Source: Cupriavidus necator N-1
GTDB taxonomy: Bacteria > Pseudomonadota > Gammaproteobacteria > Burkholderiales > Burkholderiaceae
Length of the DNA stretch: 64,000 bases
Reading direction: 5' to 3'
Assembly (NCBI RefSeq): GCF_000219215.1
Contig: NC_015727.1
Location: forward strand, 1,116,001-1,180,000
Shown: piece by piece, positions 17,512-25,645 of the stretch
Position numbering within the stretch: the first letter of the stretch is position 1
Layout: the number at the start of each line of letters is the position of its first letter
Made by a program: the position numbers and the translations under genes
The notes under the pieces: model-generated
Told to the model about the DNA's origin: nothing
The model's database searches: none
What the model saw: the letters and a program-made list of their open reading frames with translations, nothing else

Positions 17512-18065
17512 CGTTTACGCTCACTGTCTTGCAGCGCAAGGGTCACCACGCGTAGCGTGGCGTCGTCTGGACATGCTAAGTCGGAAAATCCAAAACGTTT
17601 GGCCAGTCGCCGCATGCCGGTATTCGACGATAAGACATATCCTTCCATGCATCGAAAGCCGCGGCTCCGAGCGATGTCGATCAGAGTGCCCAGCAGTCGG
17701 CGGGCCAAGCCAAGCCTATGCCAGTCATCGTCTACCGTTACCGCAAACTCGCAGGTATCGCTGCCCGGTGCGGCGGCGTAGCGCGCACCAGCCACAATAG
17801 ACGACACCTTGTTTTCCGTGGCAATTGCCACCAGTGCGAACTCGCGCTCAACCGAGGGATGCGTCGCTTGTTCGAGCATCGCCTCCGGCAGCTGCTGCAT
17901 GGCAGCCATGAATCTCGCGTAACGCGCATCTGCCGAAAGCTTGTTGAACGCCGCCAACAGGCCGGCCTTGTCATCTCCGGTAATCTCCCGCACTAGCACT
18001 TCTCGTTCATTGCACAGGGATACTTTGAACGGCACAAAGTTTGTCGCTTCAGACTTGTCTTGCAT
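17508..18065 (-). CDS. GNAT-family N-acetyltransferase
   Basis: A 185-residue acetyltransferase. The acetyl-CoA-binding motif A is DDDWHRLGLARRLLGTLIDI, after a core beginning VLVREITGDDKAGLLAAFNK; motif B follows (SRGFRCMEGYVLSSNTGMRR). Such enzymes modify amines on proteins or small molecules; nearness to acetate kinase and phosphotransacetylase genes fits control by acetylation, but this is inference. The ATG at 18065 is preferred; in-frame starts at 18140 and 18194 would add disordered residues. Confidence 0.75.
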   Translation of the reverse strand: MQDKSEATNFVPFKVSLCNEREVLVREITGDDKAGLLAAFNKLSADARYARFMAAMQQLPEAMLEQATHPSVEREFALVAIATENKVSSIVAGARYAAAPGSDTCEFAVTVDDDWHRLGLARRLLGTLIDIARSRGFRCMEGYVLSSNTGMRRLAKRFGFSDLACPDDATLRVVTLALQDSERKR

Positions 18066-18190
18066 GGCAACGTTGTTGTAAGGAAAGAAAGTGAGTTCGT
18101 TGAATCGATGGCGGCCGCCTAAGGCAGGCGTCACAGGCATCGAGCGCCGCCTTTTTGCCTCCCGCCAAGTCAACGGGGTACTTGCTGGCG

Positions 18191-18973
18191 TCATGCCATG
18201 ATATTGACGCCGCCATCCACATACAGCGTTTCGCCCGATAGCCGCCTGGCGTAGGTAGTAGCCAGGAAGGCGCAGGTGTACCCGACATCCATGATGTCGA
18301 CCAACTCGCCAAGTGGAGCGCGTTCCACGGCGTCAGCGAGCATCAGATCGAAGCCCTTTAGTCCGGATGCAGCGCGCGTCTGCAGTGGCCCTGGCGAGAT
18401 CGCATGCACGCGGATGCCGCGCGGGCCCAACTCGTACGCGAGGTAGCGTGACACGGCTTCCAGGGCGGCCTTCACCGGACCCATGACGTTGTAGTTCGGC
18501 ACCACCTTGTTGGCGCCGTGGTAGCTCATGGTGAACATGGTGCCACCATCGCTCATCAGGGGCGCCGCCAGCCGCGCCATGCGTACGAAGGAGTGGCAGG
18601 ACACATCCATGGCCTTGGCAAAGCCTTCGGCCGAACAATTGAGCAGGCCTCCCTGCAAAGCGTCTTTCGGCGCCCAGGCGATCGAATGCACCAGAATGTC
18701 GAGTCTTCCCCACTGCTCGCTGATTCGCCCAAACAACTCGTCCATTTCCGCTGGGTTCGTGACATCCAGGGGCAGAAAGATGGAAGCGTCAAGCTCCTGC
18801 GCCACCGGCTCGACAAACTGGCGCGCCTTTTCGCTGGCATAGGTAATCGCGACCTCTGCTCCCAGTTCACGGAAGGCTTTGGCGCACCCATAAGCAATGG
18901 AGTGTTCGTTCGCGATCCCGCAGATGAGTGCGCGGGCGTTGTTGAGGATCGGTTGTTGCGGCGCTGCAGTCAT
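18191..18973 (-). CDS. fabI: Enoyl-[acyl-carrier-protein] reductase (FabI type)
   Basis: A 260-residue NADH-dependent enoyl-ACP reductase for the last step of fatty-acid elongation. The family's loose nucleotide motif (ICGIANEHSIAYG), SIAWAPKDAL and the catalytic Tyr-x6-Lys in VPNYNVMGPVK are visible. GGGAGAG six bases before the ATG at 18973 sets the start. It is in one minus-strand run after acetate kinase. A fabI copy in an ackA-pta setting is probably an accessory gene rather than the housekeeping copy. Confidence 0.9.
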   Translation of the reverse strand: MTAAPQQPILNNARALICGIANEHSIAYGCAKAFRELGAEVAITYASEKARQFVEPVAQELDASIFLPLDVTNPAEMDELFGRISEQWGRLDILVHSIAWAPKDALQGGLLNCSAEGFAKAMDVSCHSFVRMARLAAPLMSDGGTMFTMSYHGANKVVPNYNVMGPVKAALEAVSRYLAYELGPRGIRVHAISPGPLQTRAASGLKGFDLMLADAVERAPLGELVDIMDVGYTCAFLATTYARRLSGETLYVDGGVNIMA

Positions 18974-19049
18974 GGCACTCTCTCCCGGATTCATTTTTGC
19001 CAGTGAGCCGTCAAGACCAAGCCGCTGCCTTGATGGGCTATAACGGCGG

Positions 19050-20240
19050 TCATCGTGTAGGCATTGCAAGGGCGTCCCTGGTATGTCTGGCAATCATCAG
19101 TTCCTCGTTGGTCGGGATGACCCAAACAGGGATACGGCTCGAGGCCAAGCTGATACGCGGTCCGTCGCTGGCATTGGCGGCGGGATCCACGCTCACGCCA
19201 AGCCATGCCGCCAGCTCGCATACACGCTCGCGGATCGGCGCGGCATGCTCGCCGACGCCTGCAGTGAAGACCAGCGCATCCAGCCCCTGCGCGGCGGCAG
19301 CCAGCGAGCCAAGCTCGCGGGCGACGCGGTAGGTGTACAACTCGATAGCAAAGCGGGCTTGCGGATCGTCGCTCGCAAGCAGCGCGCGCATATCGCTCGA
19401 TACGCCAGAGACGCCGAGCAGGCCCGACTTGCGGTAGATCAGGTCCTCGATGGCCCGAGCATCCATGCCGAGTTCGCTCATCAAGTACAGAATCACGCCC
19501 GGATCGAGGCTGCCGCAGCGCGTTCCCATCGGCAGGCCATCCACCGCGGTAAAGCCCATGGTGCTGGCGACGCTGCGCCCCGCCACCAGCGCGCACATGC
19601 TGCTGCCGTTACCGAGGTGGGCCACGACCGTGCGTCCTGCTGCTGCGCCGGCATCGACGCTCGGAAGGACCCCCGCGATGTACTCGTACGACAGCCCGTG
19701 GAACCCGTAGCGCCTGACGCCTCGCGCCGTAATCGCCGCGGGCAATGCGAATGCCTGTGCCACTTCGAGCTGCGCCCGGTGGAAGGCGGTATCGAAGCAG
19801 GCGACCTGCGGCAACTCAGGGCGCCGTTCGGCAAGGATGCGGATCGGTTTGATGTTGTGGGGCTGGTGCAGAGGCGCGAGCGGGCAAAGCGTGTCCAGTT
19901 CTGCCAGCAGTGCCTCCGTCACCCTTGCCGGCTGGGTGAAGCGTACTCCCCCGTGCACAACCCGGTGCCCCACTGCGCTCAGCGTATGCCCTTCCCCATG
20001 GCCGCGCAGGAAGTCCGCCAGGAAGGCGATGGCCCCCTCGTGGCCGAGATCGGTGCCGGCGTCCCACCGCTTGGTCTCGATCTCGGCCCCCGACGCATCA
20101 GTCGCGCGGAATGCCGGCGCCGTGTAGAGCCCGTCGATGCTGCCGCGCAAGACAAGTCTTAGTGCATCGTCATGGGTGTCGTACGCACAGTACTTGATGC
20201 TCGACGAACCCGCATTCAGGACCAGAATCAGTGCGGCCAT
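19050..20240 (-). CDS. ackA: Acetate kinase
   Basis: A 396-residue acetate kinase, which interconverts acetate + ATP and acetyl phosphate + ADP. Family signatures are LVLNAGSSSIKY at the N-terminus, GHRVVHGG, CFDTAFH, RRYGFHGLSYEYIA, HLGNGSSMCAL, DGLPMGTRCGSLDPGVILYL and FTAGVGEHA. It begins four bases after the phosphotransacetylase stop, so the pair is co-translated and makes the full acetyl-CoA/acetate pathway. Confidence 0.93.
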   Translation of the reverse strand: MAALILVLNAGSSSIKYCAYDTHDDALRLVLRGSIDGLYTAPAFRATDASGAEIETKRWDAGTDLGHEGAIAFLADFLRGHGEGHTLSAVGHRVVHGGVRFTQPARVTEALLAELDTLCPLAPLHQPHNIKPIRILAERRPELPQVACFDTAFHRAQLEVAQAFALPAAITARGVRRYGFHGLSYEYIAGVLPSVDAGAAAGRTVVAHLGNGSSMCALVAGRSVASTMGFTAVDGLPMGTRCGSLDPGVILYLMSELGMDARAIEDLIYRKSGLLGVSGVSSDMRALLASDDPQARFAIELYTYRVARELGSLAAAAQGLDALVFTAGVGEHAAPIRERVCELAAWLGVSVDPAANASDGPRISLASSRIPVWVIPTNEELMIARHTRDALAMPTR

Positions 20241-20244
20241 GGCA

Positions 20245-21207
20245 TCACCCCGCAACCTGGCCGGACTCGCGGCGTGCCCTGGCCACCAGCACGGCCACCG
20301 CGCACGACGCCAGCCGGGTCGTGACGGAGTCGGCGCGGCTGGTCAGGATGATCGGCACCCGCGCGCCCAGCACGATGCCCGCGGCGTCGGCGCCGGCCAG
20401 GAAGGTCAGGCTCTTGGCGAGCATATTACCGGCCTCCAGGTCCGGCACCAGCAAGACATTGGCACGCCCCGCCACGGGCGAATCGATCTTCTTGATCCGC
20501 GCCGCATCCAGGTTGATCGCATTGTCCAGGGCAAGCGGCCCGTCGACCACCGCGCCGGTGATCTGGTGGCGGTCGACCATCTTGCACAGCGCGGCGGCAT
20601 CGATCGTCGATGGCACCTTCGGGTTGACCGTCTCCATCGCCGACAGGATCGCCACGCGCACCTCCTCGACCCGTAATGCGTGGGCCAGGTCGATCGCGTT
20701 CTGCAGGATGTCAGCCTTCTCGGCCAGCGTCGGGGCAATATTGACGGCGGCGTCGGTGATGATCAGGGCGTCCTCGTGCCCTGGCACGTCCATCACGAAG
20801 CAGTGACTGACGCGCCGGGCGGTGCGCAAGCCGCTGTCGCCCTTGACCACGGCTCCCATCAGCTCGTCGGTATGCAAGCTGCCCTTCATCAGGGCCTCGG
20901 CCTTGCCTTCGCGCACTAGCTGCACGGCGGCCGCCGCTGCCGCATGGCTATGATCGGCATCGACAATCGGGTATTCGCGGATGTCGAGACCGGCTGCGCG
21001 CGCAGCGTCCTCGATGCGGGACCGTGGCCCGACCAGGATTGGCGCGATCAGGCCCAGCCGTGCGGCCTCCACCGCGCCTTCGAGCGAAGACTGATCGCAC
21101 GGATGCACCACCGCGGTAGGCGTGGGCGGCATCGTCTTGCAGTAATCGATCAGACGTTGGTATTTCTCATGCTTGGCGTTCACGGCTCGCTCCTGCATCA
21201 GGGTCAT
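20245..21207 (-). CDS. pta: Phosphate acetyl/butyryltransferase
   Basis: A 320-residue member of the PTA/PTB family without the long N-terminal part of the E. coli enzyme. Signatures are GLIAPILVGPRSRIE, MKGSLHTDELMGAVV, HCFVMDVPGHEDALIITDAA and GRANVLLVPDLEAGNMLAKS. It makes acetyl (or butyryl) phosphate from the CoA ester. Its place between a PHA-synthase-like gene and ackA makes either acyl group possible. The start at 21207 is uncertain by a few codons (21198 is also in frame). Confidence 0.85.
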   Translation of the reverse strand: MTLMQERAVNAKHEKYQRLIDYCKTMPPTPTAVVHPCDQSSLEGAVEAARLGLIAPILVGPRSRIEDAARAAGLDIREYPIVDADHSHAAAAAAVQLVREGKAEALMKGSLHTDELMGAVVKGDSGLRTARRVSHCFVMDVPGHEDALIITDAAVNIAPTLAEKADILQNAIDLAHALRVEEVRVAILSAMETVNPKVPSTIDAAALCKMVDRHQITGAVVDGPLALDNAINLDAARIKKIDSPVAGRANVLLVPDLEAGNMLAKSLTFLAGADAAGIVLGARVPIILTSRADSVTTRLASCAVAVLVARARRESGQVAG

Positions 21208-21246
21208 TGGTATCGGTCGCCGGCGATGCAGGCGACCCACGGCGCG

Positions 21247-23568
21247 CTAGGACGCGCGCTTGAGTGGGACGGCCGTGCCGCCCACGCGTCCCGGCTTGGC
21301 GCTAAGTAGCGTGCGGATCTGCTCAAGCATTGCCGCCTGCTCGGGCGTGGGCGTGGCGCCAAGCAGGCGCTCATCGGTACGCAGCTTCTCCGCCAACGCC
21401 TGCAGCCGCTGCCGGTCGGCCTGATGCCTGAGCAGTACCGGCAGGGTCTGAAGCGCCTGCTCGGGCGCGTACCGCGCGATCAGTTCCTGCTGACCGCGGA
21501 TCTTGCGCCAGGCGTCGGGCGCCAGTTCCGGCAGCAGATCCGCATAGTCCGTCACCAGTTCCTTGCGCAACTCTAGCCTGGACAGCGGCAGTGGTTCGCC
21601 CTTTCGGCTCAGCAGGCAGGCGAGCCGGGCGATGGCCTCGGCGTATCCGCCACGCCCAACTGCGGCCAGCGCCGTCTTGACTTCCGGCAGGTCCTGCGGG
21701 GCGGTAGCGGCCGATGTGCCCGCGCGGGCGGGAGGCTCGCTCCCTGACAGGAACGGGAACAGGTTGGCGTACACGTTGAAGAATGTGTACTCAGTCATGG
21801 CATCGCGCACGGCCCGGTAGGCGTCCAATCCCGCGCTGAGCATTTCCGCCCCCGCTTGTTCCTGCTGCCGCAGCGGATGGTCCGGGTCCAGCGCCTGCCG
21901 GCTGGACCTGACCGCGTCGGCCGCGGGCTTCAACCATGCCATCCACGGGTTCAGGTCCGAAAATAGCCAGTTCTGCATGCGCAGCGGATGGAATTCGCGC
22001 AGCACCCGCGCTGTCATCTCATTGGACACCGCTTGGACGTAAGGCTGCGCAAAAAGCTCGTAGGCGCGCTGCGTGAAGTCCGACAGGTTGGCGACCGTCT
22101 CGAACGGCTTCTCGTCGACGCGATCAAAGCGGTTAAGCCTGCTGGCGATCTCCTCGAGCGAGTGCTCCTCAAACTCGACCTCATAGTCCACGCCAGCGCT
22201 GCCCTTGCGCTCATGGATGACCATGCCGTAGAGCCCCGGCGGCAGCAATTCGATGCTCTTGAGCACCGAGACGATCTGCGCGTGCTCCTTCTTCGCGACC
22301 GTGCCGGAGACGAAAATGCCGAGATGGCCGACGCTGCGGTGCAACATGCCGACGATCACCTGGCCGCGAGCCTTGATCTCCTCGGTACTGCCATAGATAT
22401 CCACCACCCAATTGAATGCCTGCTGTGGCGGGGTAATATTGTCGCCCATCGAGGCAAACAGCACGATAGGCGAGCGGATCTCGCGTAGATCGAACGCCTT
22501 GCCGCCGGCGTTCTTGACGTCACCGTCCCAGAGCTTGTTGCCGACGAACAGGTTGCGCGTGATCCATTCGATCTCCTCGCGGTTCATCAGGTAGTAGCCG
22601 CCCCACCAGCGCTCGAATTCCAGAAAGCGCGGCGGTTCGGTATCGGCCTTCTTGTACAGGTTGTAATACTTGTCCCAGAGACTGTTGGCCGGATTCAGGT
22701 TCTCGAAATTCTGCACCAGCCAAGCGCCATCGAACTTGCCGTTGCCGAGGTCCGCCGTGTACGAGGCCAACCAGGTCCCACCCAGCAGTCCGCCGGAATA
22801 GCGCATCGGGTTGTCGCCTTCGCCCTCGCTCCAGGCACCACTCCAGTACGACATCGGTGCGCCGTTGATCACGATCGGCCCGGCGTCGTCCGGGTCCGAG
22901 GCCCCAAGCATCATCGCGGCCCACCCCCCCTGGCAATTGCCGACGATCGCTGGTTTGGCGCTGTGCGGATGCAGCGCGCGCACTTTTCTGATGAACTGTT
23001 GCTCGGCCTCGCACACGTCCAGCAGGGTCTGCCCCGGCTCGGGGTCGCGGAAGAAGATGACGAAATACACCGGATGGCCGGCACGCATCGCCACGCCCAC
23101 CTGCGAGTCGTCCTTGAAGCCGCCGATGCCGGGGCCATGGCCGGCGCGGGGATCGATGATGACATAGGGGCGGCGGCTATCGTCGATCGTCACGCCATCG
23201 GGCGGTGTAATTTTCAACAGGGCATAGTTGACGGGCCGTTGGAACTGGCGCCCGTCCAAAACGGTTTCGTAGCCAAAATGCAGGACCGGCTTGAGCCCCT
23301 GCATGGCATTTTCGACAAAGTTGTTGCCCCGTTGCCTAAGCGTGTCCCAGAACAGAATGGCACGCTGCATGCCGTCGATGGCATAGGCATAGCCGCTCAT
23401 CGGATCCATGCCGGCCATCGGCGTGGGCGGGCCGGCGCTCGGATCCCCAACGGCCTGCTGGACGCGTCCACGATAGGCCTCCTGCGCAATCTTCAGGCGC
23501 CTTTGCAGCACCATGCCGGTCTTCAGGCCAACTTCACGCGCGTGAACCAGTTGCTTTGCTGCATCCAT
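21247..23568 (-). CDS. DUF3141 protein, PHA-synthase-like alpha/beta hydrolase
   Basis: A 773-residue protein. Residues about 60-430 have the alpha/beta-hydrolase fold of class I PHA synthases: a lipase-like box with Cys212 (VGNCQGGWAAM), Asp376 (FASMGDNITPPQQAF) and His415 (HRSVGHLGIFV), the synthase-type Cys-Asp-His triad. The rest is helical and specific to DUF3141. It may polymerise or hydrolyse hydroxyacyl-CoA esters; enzymatic activity of the family is unproven. GGAG precedes the ATG at 23568. It heads the DUF3141-pta-ackA-fabI operon, linking it to acyl-CoA and acyl-phosphate turnover. Confidence 0.8.
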   Translation of the reverse strand: MDAAKQLVHAREVGLKTGMVLQRRLKIAQEAYRGRVQQAVGDPSAGPPTPMAGMDPMSGYAYAIDGMQRAILFWDTLRQRGNNFVENAMQGLKPVLHFGYETVLDGRQFQRPVNYALLKITPPDGVTIDDSRRPYVIIDPRAGHGPGIGGFKDDSQVGVAMRAGHPVYFVIFFRDPEPGQTLLDVCEAEQQFIRKVRALHPHSAKPAIVGNCQGGWAAMMLGASDPDDAGPIVINGAPMSYWSGAWSEGEGDNPMRYSGGLLGGTWLASYTADLGNGKFDGAWLVQNFENLNPANSLWDKYYNLYKKADTEPPRFLEFERWWGGYYLMNREEIEWITRNLFVGNKLWDGDVKNAGGKAFDLREIRSPIVLFASMGDNITPPQQAFNWVVDIYGSTEEIKARGQVIVGMLHRSVGHLGIFVSGTVAKKEHAQIVSVLKSIELLPPGLYGMVIHERKGSAGVDYEVEFEEHSLEEIASRLNRFDRVDEKPFETVANLSDFTQRAYELFAQPYVQAVSNEMTARVLREFHPLRMQNWLFSDLNPWMAWLKPAADAVRSSRQALDPDHPLRQQEQAGAEMLSAGLDAYRAVRDAMTEYTFFNVYANLFPFLSGSEPPARAGTSAATAPQDLPEVKTALAAVGRGGYAEAIARLACLLSRKGEPLPLSRLELRKELVTDYADLLPELAPDAWRKIRGQQELIARYAPEQALQTLPVLLRHQADRQRLQALAEKLRTDERLLGATPTPEQAAMLEQIRTLLSAKPGRVGGTAVPLKRAS

Positions 23569-23724
23569 GTCGATCTCCGCTGGAAATTCTGTGACAGAAG
23601 AGCTAAGGGGGGCCGGGGGCGGTTCGCCGTGGCGAAATACCGAATTGGCTGCGCCCCCGACTGCGGACGCCAGGATGGGAGCCCGCATGGTCGACGGGCT
23701 TGGCTCGTCCTGGCTCCGGTGCTG

Positions 23725-24312
23725 CTACTTGCCCGCGGCCGGCTGCACCGACACCGCAACGGCCTCGGTATAGACTGCTTCGACCCGATCGCCCTTCTTG
23801 ATGCCCTTAAGACGGTCTGGATCCCCCACCACGAGGTCCACCGTGCGCCCTTTCGGCCCCTTCAGGGTCACGGTCTTGGCGCTGGTATTGACCGCAACAA
23901 CGTCCGCCGTGACGGTCACTTCCCGGCCGACTGTGCCACCTGGCTTTGCTCCCGGCGCAGCACGGTCCGAGGTCTCGCGCTCGTGCATTGCGAGCGGCCC
24001 CTTATCCTTCTTGAGGCTCATGGTCAGGGCTTCTTTGTACTCTATCGTGACGGTATCGCCGACCTTGAGCTGTTCGAAATTCCTCGCCTCCGGTCCCACG
24101 ACTAGGTCCGTGGTCTTGCCGTCGGCGGATTTGAGCGAAACCGTTCGCGTCGGCGCATCGATCTTGACGATCTTGGCGGTGAGCTTTGCCGTGCCGGTCG
24201 CTGTCGCCTGTCCGGGTGACTGCGTGATATCCACGCGGGTTTCGGTTTGCCCCCACGCAGAAGCGCTAGCCGCTACCAACACCGCAGCGGCCAGCAATGA
24301 CATGCGTTTCAT
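23725..24312 (-). CDS. Exported protein with two OB-like repeats
   Basis: A 195-residue secreted protein: signal peptide about 1-21 (ASAWGQ), then two similar beta-rich units, TAKIVKIDAPTRTVSLKSAD...GDTVTIEYKEA and TADVVAVNTSAKTVTLKGPK...GDRVEAVYTEA. Each resembles DUF5666-type small barrels. The repeat suggests internal duplication. It is probably periplasmic and not part of the preceding operon, as 156 bases separate them. The function is unknown. Confidence 0.65.
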   Translation of the reverse strand: MKRMSLLAAAVLVAASASAWGQTETRVDITQSPGQATATGTAKLTAKIVKIDAPTRTVSLKSADGKTTDLVVGPEARNFEQLKVGDTVTIEYKEALTMSLKKDKGPLAMHERETSDRAAPGAKPGGTVGREVTVTADVVAVNTSAKTVTLKGPKGRTVDLVVGDPDRLKGIKKGDRVEAVYTEAVAVSVQPAAGK

Positions 24313-24373
24313 GGTGTATCCCCTGATCAGACTTGCGTTGCACTCATTCAGAGTGTCCTATGCGCCCCTCGCT

Positions 24374-24628
24374 TCAGCTGAAGCGCTCTCTCATTACGAG
24401 GGCCGTGATCTTGTGACTTTTCCAAAACATATCGTGAATACGCCCCCGTAGCTTGTCCAGGGTGTCATTGTCGAGGGTATCGAAGGTCAGCCGCACGGCA
24501 GGCCTGGTGCCGTCGCCTTCCATGTGTTCGATGCTGGTGTATTCCGGGAATCCGTACTTCACCAGGAAGGCGCCGATTTCCTCATCAGTGGTTTTGGCGT
24601 CGAGGTTTCCAAGTAAGAGAATAGACAT
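24374..24628 (-). CDS. Small RRM-like protein
   Basis: An 84-residue protein that fits one RRM-like alpha/beta fold: first strand ILLLGNLDAKTTDEEIGAFL like RNP2, and a third strand region PAVRLTFDTLD in place of RNP1. The aromatic RNA-contacting residues of RNP1 are not kept, so RNA binding is doubtful. It lies between two genes for exported proteins on the same strand. Confidence 0.55.
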   Translation of the reverse strand: MSILLLGNLDAKTTDEEIGAFLVKYGFPEYTSIEHMEGDGTRPAVRLTFDTLDNDTLDKLRGRIHDMFWKSHKITALVMRERFS

Positions 24629-24710
24629 GACTCACCTTCGGTTTAGGCCAAATATTGGAAAATGCCGTCGACATCATCGCTCGACGGCAGGCAGGCAAGC
24701 AGCGTGCGTG

Positions 24711-25628
24711 TCACGGCGTCACCTCGGTCCAGCCCGGCCCCGGGTCGAATGACCGGATCGCCACGGCCTTGGCTGCGCTATCCGGTCCAAGATCACGCTC
24801 AAAGACTCGCCCATCGTGGCTGACCATGAAGCTCTTGATGCCGGTGTCGCCGTAGCGAACCGGCCACGCGATCACCGCAAATCCACCGAAGAGCTTGCCA
24901 TTCACGAGATAGTCATACTTGCCACCCGGAGCATGGCTTCCCTGCGAGGTAAGCAGCTTGTAGCGATAACCGTAGTAGCCTCCCTGGCCCCTGCTACGCA
25001 TGCCGGCCTCAAGGAACGCTGGTCCCAGCGGGCTTTGCGCCTCGCCGGGCTTGGTTGGCCAGTACAGGCCGTCGTGCTTGCCGGGCGAGCTGACGAGCTT
25101 CGCCGCGTACACCGACATACCCTGCGTCTTCTGGGCCATCTGCGCGTACTCATTCTGCGCATCGCAAACGGCCAGCAAGGTCTGCATTACCGCCAGCTCG
25201 TTGCTGCCGATGCGGCGCAACTGCATTTCGGCAACGCCGGCGCGGGTATCGAAATGCCATCCCTTGGCCGTTTTCACCAGTGGAATCGGCAAGGTCCAGC
25301 CGTCATTGCCGGCCGCAATCCGAGCGCGGTTGCCCCCTTCGGGGCGAATGGCATGCGATTGGCTCCAGGCCTCAAGGAAGCGGTGGCGAATCTCTGCGCC
25401 AACCGGAGGGATCAGTTCGTGATAATTGGCACCAAGCAGGGACTTCATCGCATCGTCGTCGCTGGTGGCAACCGCCTCGCCAAATGCGTTCATAGCAGCC
25501 TCGGGCGAGCTGAAGTTTTTCTGCGCATGAGCTGGGGCGATCCCCAAGGTCAATAGCGCCAGCACCATGGCGATGGCGCTGCCCCAGGCGCAAGACCGGG
25601 ACCGAGGAAGTCGTTGTATCGAGTCCAT
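24711..25628 (-). CDS. DUF2950 exported protein
   Basis: A 305-residue DUF2950 protein with a signal peptide (about 1-36, ending PAHAQ). Family blocks include FSSPEAAMNAFGEAVATSDD, YWPTKPGEAQSPLGPAF, GGYYGYRYKLLTSQG and FAVIAWPVRYGDTGIKSFMV. It nearly always accompanies DUF3300, as here, where it begins 18 bases after the DUF3300 stop. GGGGG precedes the ATG at 25628. The role of the pair is unknown; an envelope location is likely. Confidence 0.85.
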   Translation of the reverse strand: MDSIQRLPRSRSCAWGSAIAMVLALLTLGIAPAHAQKNFSSPEAAMNAFGEAVATSDDDAMKSLLGANYHELIPPVGAEIRHRFLEAWSQSHAIRPEGGNRARIAAGNDGWTLPIPLVKTAKGWHFDTRAGVAEMQLRRIGSNELAVMQTLLAVCDAQNEYAQMAQKTQGMSVYAAKLVSSPGKHDGLYWPTKPGEAQSPLGPAFLEAGMRSRGQGGYYGYRYKLLTSQGSHAPGGKYDYLVNGKLFGGFAVIAWPVRYGDTGIKSFMVSHDGRVFERDLGPDSAAKAVAIRSFDPGPGWTEVTP

Positions 25629-25645
25629 GATCGCATCCCCCAAGA

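Noticed and set aside
19083..20162. Plus-strand ORF of 359 codons
   Set aside because: Antisense to acetate kinase, which has full family motifs.
22963..24105. Plus-strand ORF of 380 codons
   Set aside because: It is antisense to the DUF3141 and repeat-protein genes, has no domain motif and no good ribosome site; long antisense frames are common at this GC content.
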